Positions 42,052 to 50,274 of a stretch of 64,000 nt of DNA are shown in pieces (within the stretch, counting starts at the first letter, position 1; every line of letters begins with the position of its first letter). The translations under genes were made by a program, and so were the position numbers. Below the pieces are notes generated by a model. That model searched no databases, was not told the DNA's origin, and saw only the letters and a list, made by a program, of their open reading frames with translations. The DNA comes from JALCOL01 sp022649665 (GTDB taxonomy: Bacteria > Bacillota > Bacilli > Lactobacillales > Enterococcaceae), in NCBI GenBank assembly GCA_030372335.1, contig JAUDCW010000008.1; one strand, 5' to 3'.

Positions 42052-43405
42052 CGCTTTCGCCCCCTTCAGCGCCGCAGCGCACAAGCTGGCGGTTTTTCAA
42101 CTCCAAATGATCGCTGCTGATCCCTTGAAGCGGCGTGAGGCGGTGGGTCACGATCAAAAAGTCTTCTTCCTGCGACTTCTCTTTGATCCATTTCGCAAAG
42201 AAACGTGCGGCATGGGCATCTAACCCGCTGAACGGCTCATCCAAGAGCAGAAACTCGCGCGGCAAACTCAGCATGCTGATCAGCTGGATCATCTTTTTTT
42301 GTCCTTCGCTCAAATGAAAAAGACTGTTTTCAAGAACTGCGTTCAAATGCAGCACTTCCAGCGCTTCAGTGATCTTTTCCTGGGTATCGGCATCCGGTGC
42401 TGTCCCGTATGCCAGCTCTTCACGCGGTGTCAGTGTGACAAACTGTTTCTCTGCTGCCTGAAAGACCAGCGAAAGCTGTTCGTAAAGCTTTGGACGCTTC
42501 TTGATCCTTTGTTTGTGGAAATACATTTTTCCGCGGTACGGCAAACATTGCGCCATCGCGAGCAAAAGCGTCGATTTGCCGGTCCCGTTGTCGCCGGTCA
42601 GCGTCGTGACGCCGCGCTGCAGCTTCTGCGTGATCGCAAAAAGTTCCGCGCGGTTTCGCCGGCAGCGCAGATCGGCCAATTCAAAAAAATTGGACGGTGT
42701 TTCACTGACCCGGCATAATTCAAGCGTCTCTTCTGGTCCCGGTAAAGTACGGGGATCTTTCTCCGCGAGTCGACCGTCTTTTAATTCGACCCAGCGATCG
42801 ATCCACGGCTGATAATCCGAAACATCATGGTCGCTGACGATGATCGTCTTCCCTTGCTTTATAAGACCCGCCAAGAGCTTGATCAGCGCGATCCGCGACG
42901 CCCGGTCGATGCTCGCGAACGGTTCGTCCAACAGCAGGACCGGCGCGTCAAGCGCCAGCACGACACTGAGCGCAGCCCGCTGCTGCTCGCCGCCTGATAA
43001 AGAATTCAGCAAGCGGTCAGCCAGTTCGACTGTTCGGCCGTCTTCAAGCGCGCGCGTGATCCTTTGCCTGATCTCTTGCGACGGAAAGCCGATATTTTCA
43101 AGCGCAAACGTTATTTCACGTCGCAAAGTACTCATCGTGAACTGTTTTGCAGGATCTTGAAAGATCATGCCGACTGTTTGCGCGCGTTCTTGGATCGAAG
43201 TTTTGCGGCGCTCTTTGCCGTTAGCGACGATTTCGCCGGCATACTCCATTTCTGAAAAGCCCGCGATCAGCTGCAATAGCGTCGACTTCCCGCTGCCGCT
43301 CGCGCCGGTCAAAAGTGTGAATGCTTGCGGTGAAAAGGTAAAATCCAATTCTTCAAAGATCGGCCGCTTTCCGCGCAGAAATGTCAGCTCTCGCAATTCG
43401 ATCAT
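42044..43405 (-). CDS. ykoD: ECF transporter ATPase with two fused ABC domains, YkoD type
   Basis: Energises the YkoEDC thiamine precursor transporter. The 453-aa protein fuses two cassettes: the first has Walker A GASGSGKSTLLQ, signature LSGGEQQRAALSVVLALD and Walker B LLLDEPFASID; the second GDNGTGKSTLLLAM, LSEGQKKMIQLISML and FLLLDEPFSGLD. The duplicated architecture is typical of YkoD. It overlaps ykoE by 4 bp. Confidence 0.93.
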   Translation of the reverse strand: MIELRELTFLRGKRPIFEELDFTFSPQAFTLLTGASGSGKSTLLQLIAGFSEMEYAGEIVANGKERRKTSIQERAQTVGMIFQDPAKQFTMSTLRREITFALENIGFPSQEIRQRITRALEDGRTVELADRLLNSLSGGEQQRAALSVVLALDAPVLLLDEPFASIDRASRIALIKLLAGLIKQGKTIIVSDHDVSDYQPWIDRWVELKDGRLAEKDPRTLPGPEETLELCRVSETPSNFFELADLRCRRNRAELFAITQKLQRGVTTLTGDNGTGKSTLLLAMAQCLPYRGKMYFHKQRIKKRPKLYEQLSLVFQAAEKQFVTLTPREELAYGTAPDADTQEKITEALEVLHLNAVLENSLFHLSEGQKKMIQLISMLSLPREFLLLDEPFSGLDAHAARFFAKWIKEKSQEEDFLIVTHRLTPLQGISSDHLELKNRQLVRCGAEGGESGE

Positions 43406-43968
43406 GAGTGCAGCGCCTTGATCTTTACGACACGTTGATACAGTTTGCTGACTTCACCCGCCAGCACGATCCCGAAAAACGAAACCGAAGCCAAGCGCAC
43501 CACGAAAAGGGCAATGATCATCCCAATCCCGTAAGTTCCGTAGCCGAATTTGAAAAATTCATAGATAAAACTGAAGACGGTCGTCCCAATCGCCGCCAAA
43601 AAAAGTGAAAGCGCGTCGTAGCGCTTATATCGTGTCGCTGCAAACCCAGCTTCAGTTCCCAAGCCTTGAATAAATCCTGAGAGCACCGCTCCCGCTCCAA
43701 AATAGGAACCGTACAGCATCTCAGCAAGCGCAGCGAACACTTCGCCTAAAATCGCGCTTCCTGGACGCGGGATCAGCATTGCAGCGACTGGTGCGGCCAT
43801 CGTCCAAAGACCAAACAAAATCTCATTGGCAAACGGTGCATAGCCGAGCGGTGTCAACAGCGCCAAAAGCGCTGTATAGAGCGCGTCCGCTCCCATAAAA
43901 ATCCCGCCGAACAAAAAAGCGACGATCGCCAAAAGCACCACTTGCGGCAATGTCCATTTTTCTTTCAA
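43402..43968 (-). CDS. ykoE: ECF transporter S-component YkoE (thiamine/HMP)
   Basis: Substrate-binding membrane subunit, 188 aa, six helices. Family features are FLFGGIFMGADALYTAL, PFANEILFGLWTMAAPVAAMLIPRPG and YGSYFGAGAVLSGFIQGLG. The start is TTG at 43968, 9 nt after AAAGGAGG. It is the first gene after the TPP riboswitch, confirming a thiamine-related ligand. Confidence 0.92.
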   Translation of the reverse strand: MKEKWTLPQVVLLAIVAFLFGGIFMGADALYTALLALLTPLGYAPFANEILFGLWTMAAPVAAMLIPRPGSAILGEVFAALAEMLYGSYFGAGAVLSGFIQGLGTEAGFAATRYKRYDALSLFLAAIGTTVFSFIYEFFKFGYGTYGIGMIIALFVVRLASVSFFGIVLAGEVSKLYQRVVKIKALHS

Positions 43969-44042
43969 AATAAAAAACCTCCTTTGTCATCTATTTGAAA
44001 ATAGAAGCAAAAGAGGTTGAAATTTATCGATCGGCGACCGCA

Positions 44043-44078
44043 GCAAAAAGAAAGCACCCGTCCAATTCAGACGGGTGC
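44043..44078 (-). terminator. Terminator of the TPP riboswitch expression platform
   Basis: On the minus strand GCACCCGTC pairs with GACGGGTGC around a 7-nt loop, followed by TTTCTTTTTG. It lies between the aptamer and ykoE, so TPP binding should favour termination. Confidence 0.88.
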
Positions 44079-44106
44079 GAAAAAGCATTTTGCATGCAAA
44101 TCGATC

Positions 44107-44178
44107 ACATTTCCCTTCGCCAGTATTACCTGTGTCAGGTTCAGTGGGTATAATCTCAGCTAAAAGCACCCCAAATGT
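44107..44178 (-). ncRNA. TPP riboswitch (THI box)
   Basis: On the minus strand the conserved THI elements follow in order: GGGGTGC, GCTGAGATTATACCCA, CTGAACCTGA and GGTAATACTGGCGAAGGGAA, with P1 closed by ACATTT/AAATGT. The whole eight-gene operon downstream concerns thiamine, matching the ligand. Confidence 0.97.
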
Positions 44179-44354
44179 TTCTATTCAAATGTGAGTCGAG
44201 TATAACATAAAATGAAATTTTTTCAATATTTCAACTGAAAAAAAAAACCTTCTAAAAACCCGCGATTATTGCCGCGCACACCTCCCTCCGCAAGTCTTCT
44301 GAATAGGATAATTTTTTTCACTGTGCTATCGTCAATAGCAGGAAGGTGAAAAAA

Positions 44355-45368
44355 ATGAAAACAAATGCGATCAGTTTTGCACATCCTTTTCTCCTATCAG
44401 AGGGCAACTTATTCAGAAAAATCGAAATGGAGCTGCCGCCACTTGGTGAGCATGATCTGCTCGTCGATGTCGAAGCGATCTCAATCAATCCAGTCGATAC
44501 AAAGCTGTGGCAAGCCGGAACAGATCTGCCGGACCCGCCTATTCTTGGTTATGACGCAGTCGGGATCGTCACTGCCAAAGGAGCCGCTGTCCAAAATTTC
44601 ACAGTCGGCGATGAAGTCATGTACGCGGGGAGCACGAAACGCCCAGGCAGCTATAGCGAAAAGCAAGTCGTCGATGCGCGCATCACCGCTCATGCTCCTG
44701 CTGAATGTACAATCGCTGAAATTGCCGGTTTGCCATTGACCTTTTTAGTTGCTTACGAAGTTCTGTTTGAAAAAATCGGCTTGATTCCCGAAGAAGGTGC
44801 TAATAAGGGAGTAAAACTTTTGATCATCAACGGAGCGGGCGGGGCAGGTTCTGCTGCTGTCCAGCTTGCCAAGTGGAGCGGCGCGACGGTCATCGCGACC
44901 GCCTCGCGAGCAGAAACGGTCGACTGGGTCACGCGTCTGGGGGCGGATCTAGTCATTGATCACCATAAAAATATCACACAGCAGCTGAAAGCACAGGCGA
45001 TTTCGCTTCTGCCGGCGATCTTGATCTTGCATTCGACGGATGAATATTTCGATGAAATGGCGGGCCTCGTCGCGCCTTTTGGGCATGTCGCTTCGATCGT
45101 CGAAACAGCGCAGCCCCATCAGCTGGATCTGCTGAAAAATAAATCAGCGAGCTGGGATTGGGAGTATATGTTTGCGAAAACAGACTTTGACTATCAAGTG
45201 GCGACACAAGGAGCGATCCTTGAGAAAGTCAGCTGTTTGCTGGAAGCAAAAAAGATCCGTCCAACGACCACCAAAGTGCTTCACGGTCTGACTCCTGAAA
45301 CCTTGTTTGCAGCCCACCAGACCATCGAAGGAAATCGAATGATCGGCAAGCTTGTCATTGAATTTTGA
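44355..45368 (+). CDS. Zinc-type alcohol dehydrogenase/quinone reductase-like protein (MDR superfamily)
   Basis: NADP-dependent medium-chain reductase of 337 aa. The catalytic N-terminal domain has LVDVEAISINPVDTKLW and ILGYDAVGIV; the Rossmann domain has LLIINGAGGAGSAAVQLAKWSGATVI. The structural zinc loop of true alcohol dehydrogenases is missing, as in the YogA/QOR-like branch. The ATG at 44355 is 6 nt after GGAAGGTG; an in-frame GTG three codons before is inside that element. Substrate unknown. Confidence 0.88.
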   Translation: MKTNAISFAHPFLLSEGNLFRKIEMELPPLGEHDLLVDVEAISINPVDTKLWQAGTDLPDPPILGYDAVGIVTAKGAAVQNFTVGDEVMYAGSTKRPGSYSEKQVVDARITAHAPAECTIAEIAGLPLTFLVAYEVLFEKIGLIPEEGANKGVKLLIINGAGGAGSAAVQLAKWSGATVIATASRAETVDWVTRLGADLVIDHHKNITQQLKAQAISLLPAILILHSTDEYFDEMAGLVAPFGHVASIVETAQPHQLDLLKNKSASWDWEYMFAKTDFDYQVATQGAILEKVSCLLEAKKIRPTTTKVLHGLTPETLFAAHQTIEGNRMIGKLVIEF

Positions 45369-45434
45369 TATCGACTTCGCAGCGTTATTTGCAGGGACTA
45401 CTTATTTATTCATAGCAGGCTGAAAAGAAGCTTT

Positions 45435-45463
45435 TTGATTATATTTTTTGGATATGATATACT
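45435..45463 (+). promoter_or_regulatory. Promoter of the orphan small RNA
   Basis: TTGATT (45435-45440), 17-bp spacer and TATACT (45458-45463), about 7-10 bp before the small RNA. Confidence 0.65.
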
Positions 45464-45469
45464 TTAATA

Positions 45470-45560
45470 GTAGGTAGAGGCGGTGTAACGCCTCTACCCC
45501 GTGCATAGCATGGCATTAAGGGTTAGTGCTTACCGATTTTATCGGTAGGCGCTTTTTTTG
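45470..45560 (+). ncRNA. Orphan small RNA candidate
   Basis: A promoter is followed by a perfect 10-bp hairpin GGTAGAGGCG/CGCCTCTACC (45473-45498), an unpaired region of about 27 nt, and a 12-bp terminator GTGCTTACCGAT/ATCGGTAGGCGC with a TTT loop and seven T (45526-45559). No convincing open frame is present. It does not match an RNA family I can name; a type I antitoxin or a trans-acting regulator are possibilities. It lies 15 bp beyond the helicase stop, convergent with it. Confidence 0.6.
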
Positions 45561-45575
45561 TGATGAAAACAATCA

Positions 45576-48500
45576 CTATGATGATATAGCGCTTTTCTGA
45601 TTGAACTGATCGATGATCGAGATCGTCTGATCGGCCACTTTGCTTCCTAATGTTCCATACAGATGTTTGTCGCCAATAACATAAAACTCTTCTTTAGCGC
45701 GCGTTGCCGCCACATTCATGATATTCGGCTCAGAAACAGCCCACATCGCGGCTCCTTTGCTGCTGGAATCTGCTCCGAGCACAAAATAAACGATTTTGGC
45801 TTCTTTTCCTTGGAAAGTGTGGACCGTCCCGACATTTACCGGCTTTCCGTTTTCCCGCTTTGTAAAACCAATACTGTCTAGATGCCGTGCGAGCTGGAAG
45901 GCCACATTCTTAAACGGTGAAATAACATATATATCGTCGGCCAATTCAGGATTTTCTCGCAGCTTTTGATTGATTTTCTCTTTTAAAAGCTCCGCCTGTT
46001 CTTTGACGTATTTATCATTTGCTTTCCCGGAAACATCAAACCATTCTGATTTTCCTTGAGACTTTTCCGGCGGCTTCCCTTGGACCATCAACCCATGATA
46101 AGAAATTTCATTTGAGATGGTGAACATCGGATCATCTGAGCGGCGATGGACCCACAGCGGGATCCCGATCCATTCTTCCTTCGTCTTTTGAAATCCGTAT
46201 TGACCTGCCGCATCGACGATCGTTTGTGTCGAGGCATCAGCGGAAACGAACGCTTCATCGACCTCAAAATGCTGGCCTAAAAGATTCAAGACTTTTGCAT
46301 CCAATGTCAATACCGGCTTGATCTGTGCCGGATCACCGACGACCATCACTCGTTTGCTTCTGAATACCGCGCCTACGCTTGCTTGCGGCAAAGCTTGTCC
46401 TGCTTCGTCAATAAATAAATTGCCGATCGCCTCTTTCGGGAGATGTTTGAACATCCTCCCAAAGCTTGCAAAGGTGGTGCTCACTACCGGCACCGCAAAA
46501 TTCAGCCACTGCCATGCTTCGCTCAACAGCACGTGTCCATTCTCTTTCGCGACATACTCGCTTTGGCGTTCCCAGATCCTCCGCGCAGCGGATAAATTTC
46601 GGCGATTTTCAAATAAAAATTGTTTTCTGACCGCCAGTGCACGTATAAATAATTTTGATTGCTTGATGCGATACCCTTTTGCAAACCACGGATTTGACTT
46701 TTGCAGTTCAGCATATGACTTGGAAAAATCCAATTCTTCGATATCTCGCTCTTTTCTCGCTTCCGTCAGTGAATCGATTTTACCTTCCAAGTCGGCCGCT
46801 TCTTTTTGCTGGAGCTTTTCCCAGCGGTCAAATGCAGTTTTGGCGTCTTCTATTGCTGTTTTGATGTCGTTTTGTTCTTTCTCTTGTTCATCCTTCTCTT
46901 TAAGCTGTTTCTTTTTTGCTGTTTTCAAGTGCTGTCGCTTTGCCGCTAGTTCTGTCAATTTTTGATTTGCCAAATTCAATGCGGAAAAATAATGTTCTGC
47001 TTTGTTTTTGTTAAAAATTTTCTGCAGCCAGAGCAAACTGGGCTTTTGCGCCTGAACGACTTCAAAATTTCTTTGGGCTTCGGTGAGAAGCTGTAATGTT
47101 TCTGATAACTCCTCTTCCATTTCTTTTGTCGCTGAGGTCGTTGTTTTGATTGCTGTTTGCAGCTGGGCGAGCTGCTGATCTGCTGCTTGCCGCGCATTTT
47201 CCAGCGCGGCCTTTCGCTGCTCTCTTTCGTCAGCATAGTCTTTGCTTGTTTTTTCGTATTTTTCATTTAAAATCGCAAGTTCTTTGAGCATTTCATAATC
47301 TTTTTGCCTTTGGCTGCGCTCGCCCTGCAGCTCCTGGAGCTGTGCGAAAAATTTTTGATAGATGCTTGGATCAGATTCGTATTCATCTTTCAAAGTGTTC
47401 TCCATGAACTCAATGTTCAGCAGCAAATTGCTGATATTCTCCGACCGGCCGCCTTCAAGCGAAAACGTGCCCCAATTCTTCTCTTCCAGCGCTTCGCTTT
47501 TGAGTTCCCGTACTCTTTTCCCCTCATTATTTTCCCATTTGGCTTCTAATTTAGAATTGGCGACCTGTTTAAAATAGTCTGTCTTCATGATCTCCTCACG
47601 AAATTCTTCAGATATTTGATCGATCCGAGGCAACTCATTGACGATATTTTGGACCGCGCCATTATTCGAACTGGCGACAACGATGTTTTTATTTGAAATT
47701 TGCTGCGGAAGTGTGCCAAGTTTGGCATTTTTCCAGTAAACTAGGCGGCCCTCGGCTTTTTTATCGGCAAGCTTGCAGATCTCGGCGGCTTGGCGAACGA
47801 TCAGCTCCGCAAAAATATCCTTCAGCAAGGTCGTCTTCCCCGTTCCTGGAGGACCATTGACACTGCGAATATCATTTTTATCATTCAGCGCTAAATTGAC
47901 CGCGACTTCCTGCATGAATGAAAGTGCATAATCTGAATTACTCGGAAAACGTCCTAGCGAGTAATGATCTGGCTGCAAAATTTCAAAGAAAGGCTGTGGA
48001 TCAAAATTGGGAGAGTCAGCTTTGCTGTCCAAATTGATTCTTTGTCCAGAAAAACCAGAGAAATAACGTGTTAAATTTGCGGTATCGAGTGATTTTGCCT
48101 TCTCGAGATCATCAATAAAAAAAGAGTGCAGATTGATATCGCTCGTCTCGAGATTCTCAAGAAACGCATAGCGGCAGTCTTGCAGCGATACGTTGTATTG
48201 CGCCAAGAGATCCCTGATGACATCATCAAATCCCTTATCAGCGAACTTCTTTTTCAAATCATCGCGCAGCTCTTCCTCCGCTTTTAAAAATTTCTGCGGC
48301 AGTTCTCCTTTGTAGCGGATGTAGCCGCTGATCGTAAAGAAAAGCTTTTCGGGAATAAAACCCAGTTCATTATCAAAATATAAAGCAAAAGTAAATTTGT
48401 TCGAAGGATCGATTTCTTCATACGTCGCGGGAATATGATAATTTCGCCGCAAGATGTCGATGATTTCCTGAAAACTGAAAATATCGAAATAAACGACCAA

Positions 48501-48698
48501 TCCCGACTTCTTGAATCTTCTCTCGGAAAGTTTGCGTGTTTTCTTTTGTGCATTCAAAAACTCCACAAACATCTCCGAAAACTCGTCGCTTTGCTGTGCA
48601 CTGAATTTTCTGAGATTTTTATCCGTTTTGCTGATCGCACCTTCAGATAACTGCTCGATCGTGATCCACGCGTTCAATATATCTGTTTTATTATTCAT
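45576..48698 (-). CDS. SF1 (Upf1-like) helicase/ATPase with long coiled-coil insertion
   Basis: Large protein of 1040 aa. A roughly 250-residue N-terminal region of unknown fold precedes Walker A NGPPGTGKTTLLKDIF (about residue 284). A coiled coil rich in K/E/Q occupies about 440-690 between helicase motifs I and II. Motif II is LFIDEAGQALPQAS near 766, then VVGDPAQIKPV, and the C-terminal half has TVHTFQGKEAKIV and NVAATRAKEEFYVIGD. The start follows GGAGGAC by 7-8 nt. Its place beside CRISPR-Cas and its AT-rich codon use suggest a defence or mobile-element role, unproven. Confidence 0.75.
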   Translation of the reverse strand: MNNKTDILNAWITIEQLSEGAISKTDKNLRKFSAQQSDEFSEMFVEFLNAQKKTRKLSERRFKKSGLVVYFDIFSFQEIIDILRRNYHIPATYEEIDPSNKFTFALYFDNELGFIPEKLFFTISGYIRYKGELPQKFLKAEEELRDDLKKKFADKGFDDVIRDLLAQYNVSLQDCRYAFLENLETSDINLHSFFIDDLEKAKSLDTANLTRYFSGFSGQRINLDSKADSPNFDPQPFFEILQPDHYSLGRFPSNSDYALSFMQEVAVNLALNDKNDIRSVNGPPGTGKTTLLKDIFAELIVRQAAEICKLADKKAEGRLVYWKNAKLGTLPQQISNKNIVVASSNNGAVQNIVNELPRIDQISEEFREEIMKTDYFKQVANSKLEAKWENNEGKRVRELKSEALEEKNWGTFSLEGGRSENISNLLLNIEFMENTLKDEYESDPSIYQKFFAQLQELQGERSQRQKDYEMLKELAILNEKYEKTSKDYADEREQRKAALENARQAADQQLAQLQTAIKTTTSATKEMEEELSETLQLLTEAQRNFEVVQAQKPSLLWLQKIFNKNKAEHYFSALNLANQKLTELAAKRQHLKTAKKKQLKEKDEQEKEQNDIKTAIEDAKTAFDRWEKLQQKEAADLEGKIDSLTEARKERDIEELDFSKSYAELQKSNPWFAKGYRIKQSKLFIRALAVRKQFLFENRRNLSAARRIWERQSEYVAKENGHVLLSEAWQWLNFAVPVVSTTFASFGRMFKHLPKEAIGNLFIDEAGQALPQASVGAVFRSKRVMVVGDPAQIKPVLTLDAKVLNLLGQHFEVDEAFVSADASTQTIVDAAGQYGFQKTKEEWIGIPLWVHRRSDDPMFTISNEISYHGLMVQGKPPEKSQGKSEWFDVSGKANDKYVKEQAELLKEKINQKLRENPELADDIYVISPFKNVAFQLARHLDSIGFTKRENGKPVNVGTVHTFQGKEAKIVYFVLGADSSSKGAAMWAVSEPNIMNVAATRAKEEFYVIGDKHLYGTLGSKVADQTISIIDQFNQKSAISS

Positions 48699-48716
48699 CG
48701 ACTGTCCTCCAGACAC

Positions 48717-49074
48717 CTATTGAAGCAAATAAAATTGGAAAGTTTTGATTTTCTCCAGTTTATCACTTCTTCAAAGTCATGTCTTAGAGTGAGCAATGCC
48801 CATTACTCGTTCACTGTAAGTTGTTTTTTGTTGGATGTATTAAGAACAAAAAATAATTATTTTCAACTAATCGTAGGAATCAAAGCTCTGACAAAACTCG
48901 ATCAAAGTCCTGAGAAATGAAGAACTTCGGGTGATTCTCTTGTTCAGGAGAATCACTCGAAGTTTTTTGCCTAGAAGTTAAAATACTTTTTCCCCGTCAC
49001 TCTTTTTAGCAGAGCACTTCCGACGGTTCATCGTCAAAGAGCGAACTCTAATTTACTTCCTGTTTCTCTCTAAC
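48717..49074. other. AT-rich intergenic region between helicase and CRISPR array
   Basis: About 360 bp with no supported gene. It must carry the promoter of the helicase (minus strand), but I see only weak candidates. The only clear structure is the terminator at 48921-48968. A 66-codon plus-strand open frame (48720-48920) lacks a ribosome site and is not called. Confidence 0.5.
48921..48968 (+). terminator. Terminator-like hairpin facing the CRISPR array
   Basis: AACTTCGGGTGATTCTC pairs with GAGAATCACTCGAAGTT (one mismatch) around an 8-nt loop, followed by six T on the plus strand. On the minus strand the T tract is poor, though it could still end crRNA precursor transcription. Confidence 0.7.
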
Positions 49075-49172
49075 AAGAAGACGAGCGAACCCCTGTGAGG
49101 TGCGTCTCCATGGTAGTGATATTCACATCAAATGACAATTATTTCAATCCCCGCACCCTTGTGAGGTGCGTC
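49075..49172 (-). CRISPR. Type I-C CRISPR array, one spacer
   Basis: Minus-strand reading: one full 32-nt repeat (49172-49141) starting GACGCACCTCACAAGG and ending GGGGATTGAAAT, a type I-C pattern; one 34-nt spacer (49140-49107); then a terminal repeat (49106-49075) whose first 16 bases match but whose 3' half is degenerate, as expected of the leader-distal repeat. The palindromic CGCACC...GGTGCG core forms the crRNA 3' handle hairpin processed by Cas5c. Confidence 0.85.
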
Positions 49173-49362
49173 TGTGAATTTGCATAATAATCCCTAAAAG
49201 CATGTTAAAATATTTAGTATTCCTTCTTACTATAAGAATATAATGCCCTTTCGATTCGATCTTTCTAATATTCGAAATATTTCCTAAGAAATTCTGGTGC
49301 GAATCTCCGGTCTTTTTATGTTTGCTTAGGGTTCGCACCAGAAAAATCTTTTCTCTTTACAC
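49173..49362 (-). promoter_or_regulatory. Preserved CRISPR leader
   Basis: The 190 bp between the cas7 stop and the first repeat hold a perfect 12-bp inverted repeat, TTCTGGTGCGAA (49292-49303) and TTCGCACCAGAA (49332-49343), with a 28-nt loop. From memory, type I-C leaders carry a similar GGTGCGAACC...GATTCGCACC element, normally after cas2; that is established-family recollection, not checked. Rest is AT-rich and probably has the array promoter. A 64-codon open frame here (49144-49338) is not called. Confidence 0.65.
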
Positions 49363-50274
49363 TTAAAAATACTTAGTGCATGAAACTCCTTCAGGCATTT
49401 TTTCGTCTATCACAATATCATAATCGCTGTAAGAACGTGGCACGATCACGTTTTCTTTACGAGAAACATGGACTCTATCAAATAATCGGTGCGCAGGTGC
49501 ATTCCCAAGTTCAGAATCATGTTTGAAAATGATCAATTCTCGGACCGCCATTTTCCCTCGTGCAGCAGACCGGTCATACTCAAACATATTCACGATGGCG
49601 TCCCAAAGTAATTGAAGATCTTCATCAGAAAATCCGGTCACTTTTCGTGCCAAATTTGCTGAGATATATCCTTCGGCACGGTATAAAGCGTATGGGATAA
49701 TAAATTTTCTTCCCAACATCATCAATTTTCCCGCTTCCCGCTCTGTTTCAGTAGTCACTGTCGTCCGAGTAATACCGATTTCTTGCGGAAGTACCGGATC
49801 AATAGAACGCGCGAAACTCAGTTGAACAGGGCCGCGCACTTGTCCGCTGTTTAGAGCATTTTTGGAAAATGTCGTCATTACTGCTCCAAAAGTGCGAATA
49901 TCATAAAAATTTTCACACATAAAATCGCGGATCTGCAAATCGAGATTTTTATCTTTTTTTGCCTTGGTGTTCCAATCCTTTATCTCCGTTTCTGTTTCAA
50001 CTCCCAAATATCGATAGGCGCGATTATCATTTGAGTTGAGTGTGACTCCGCGCTTTATATACAGATCGAATCCGGGTTTATCTTCTTTCACTGTTTCAAC
50101 ATAATGACGCACTTTATGCTTGAGACAAACGTCGGTAACCAGCCCATATCCGGTTTCAGGATCGATGCGCGGCATATTGCCGGCATCCGGGTCTCCATTT
50201 GGATTGCCATTTTCTACATCGAATAAGATCACAAATTCATAACGGTTTTTGATTGCCTTCTTTTTGTCGGTCAT
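49363..50274 (-). CDS. cas7: Type I-C Cas7 (Csd2), Cascade backbone
   Basis: Backbone subunit that polymerises along the crRNA. The 303-aa protein shows the Csd2 features RYEFVILFDVENGNPNGDPDAGNMPR at the N-terminus, DVCLKHKVRHYVE and FGAVMTTF...RGPVQLSFARSIDPV. It follows cas8c without gap, with AAGGAGAAT at the end of cas8c. The C-terminus (MPEGVSCTKYF) looks complete, so the loss of cas4-cas1-cas2 did not damage it. Confidence 0.93.
   Translation of the reverse strand: MTDKKKAIKNRYEFVILFDVENGNPNGDPDAGNMPRIDPETGYGLVTDVCLKHKVRHYVETVKEDKPGFDLYIKRGVTLNSNDNRAYRYLGVETETEIKDWNTKAKKDKNLDLQIRDFMCENFYDIRTFGAVMTTFSKNALNSGQVRGPVQLSFARSIDPVLPQEIGITRTTVTTETEREAGKLMMLGRKFIIPYALYRAEGYISANLARKVTGFSDEDLQLLWDAIVNMFEYDRSAARGKMAVRELIIFKHDSELGNAPAHRLFDRVHVSRKENVIVPRSYSDYDIVIDEKMPEGVSCTKYF

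Noticed and set aside
45510..45548. 12-residue micro-ORF in the small RNA
   Set aside because: No ribosome site, basic rather than hydrophobic product, and it runs into the terminator stem, so it does not look like a type I toxin.
48720..48920. 66-codon plus-strand frame between helicase and array
   Set aside because: No Shine-Dalgarno, no recognisable domain, low-complexity AT-rich region, and it overlaps the expected helicase promoter.
49144..49338. 64-codon minus-strand frame over the CRISPR leader, possible cas1/cas2 remnant
   Set aside because: No similarity to Cas1, Cas2 or Cas4 signatures, it runs into the CRISPR repeat, and it includes the leader inverted repeat.
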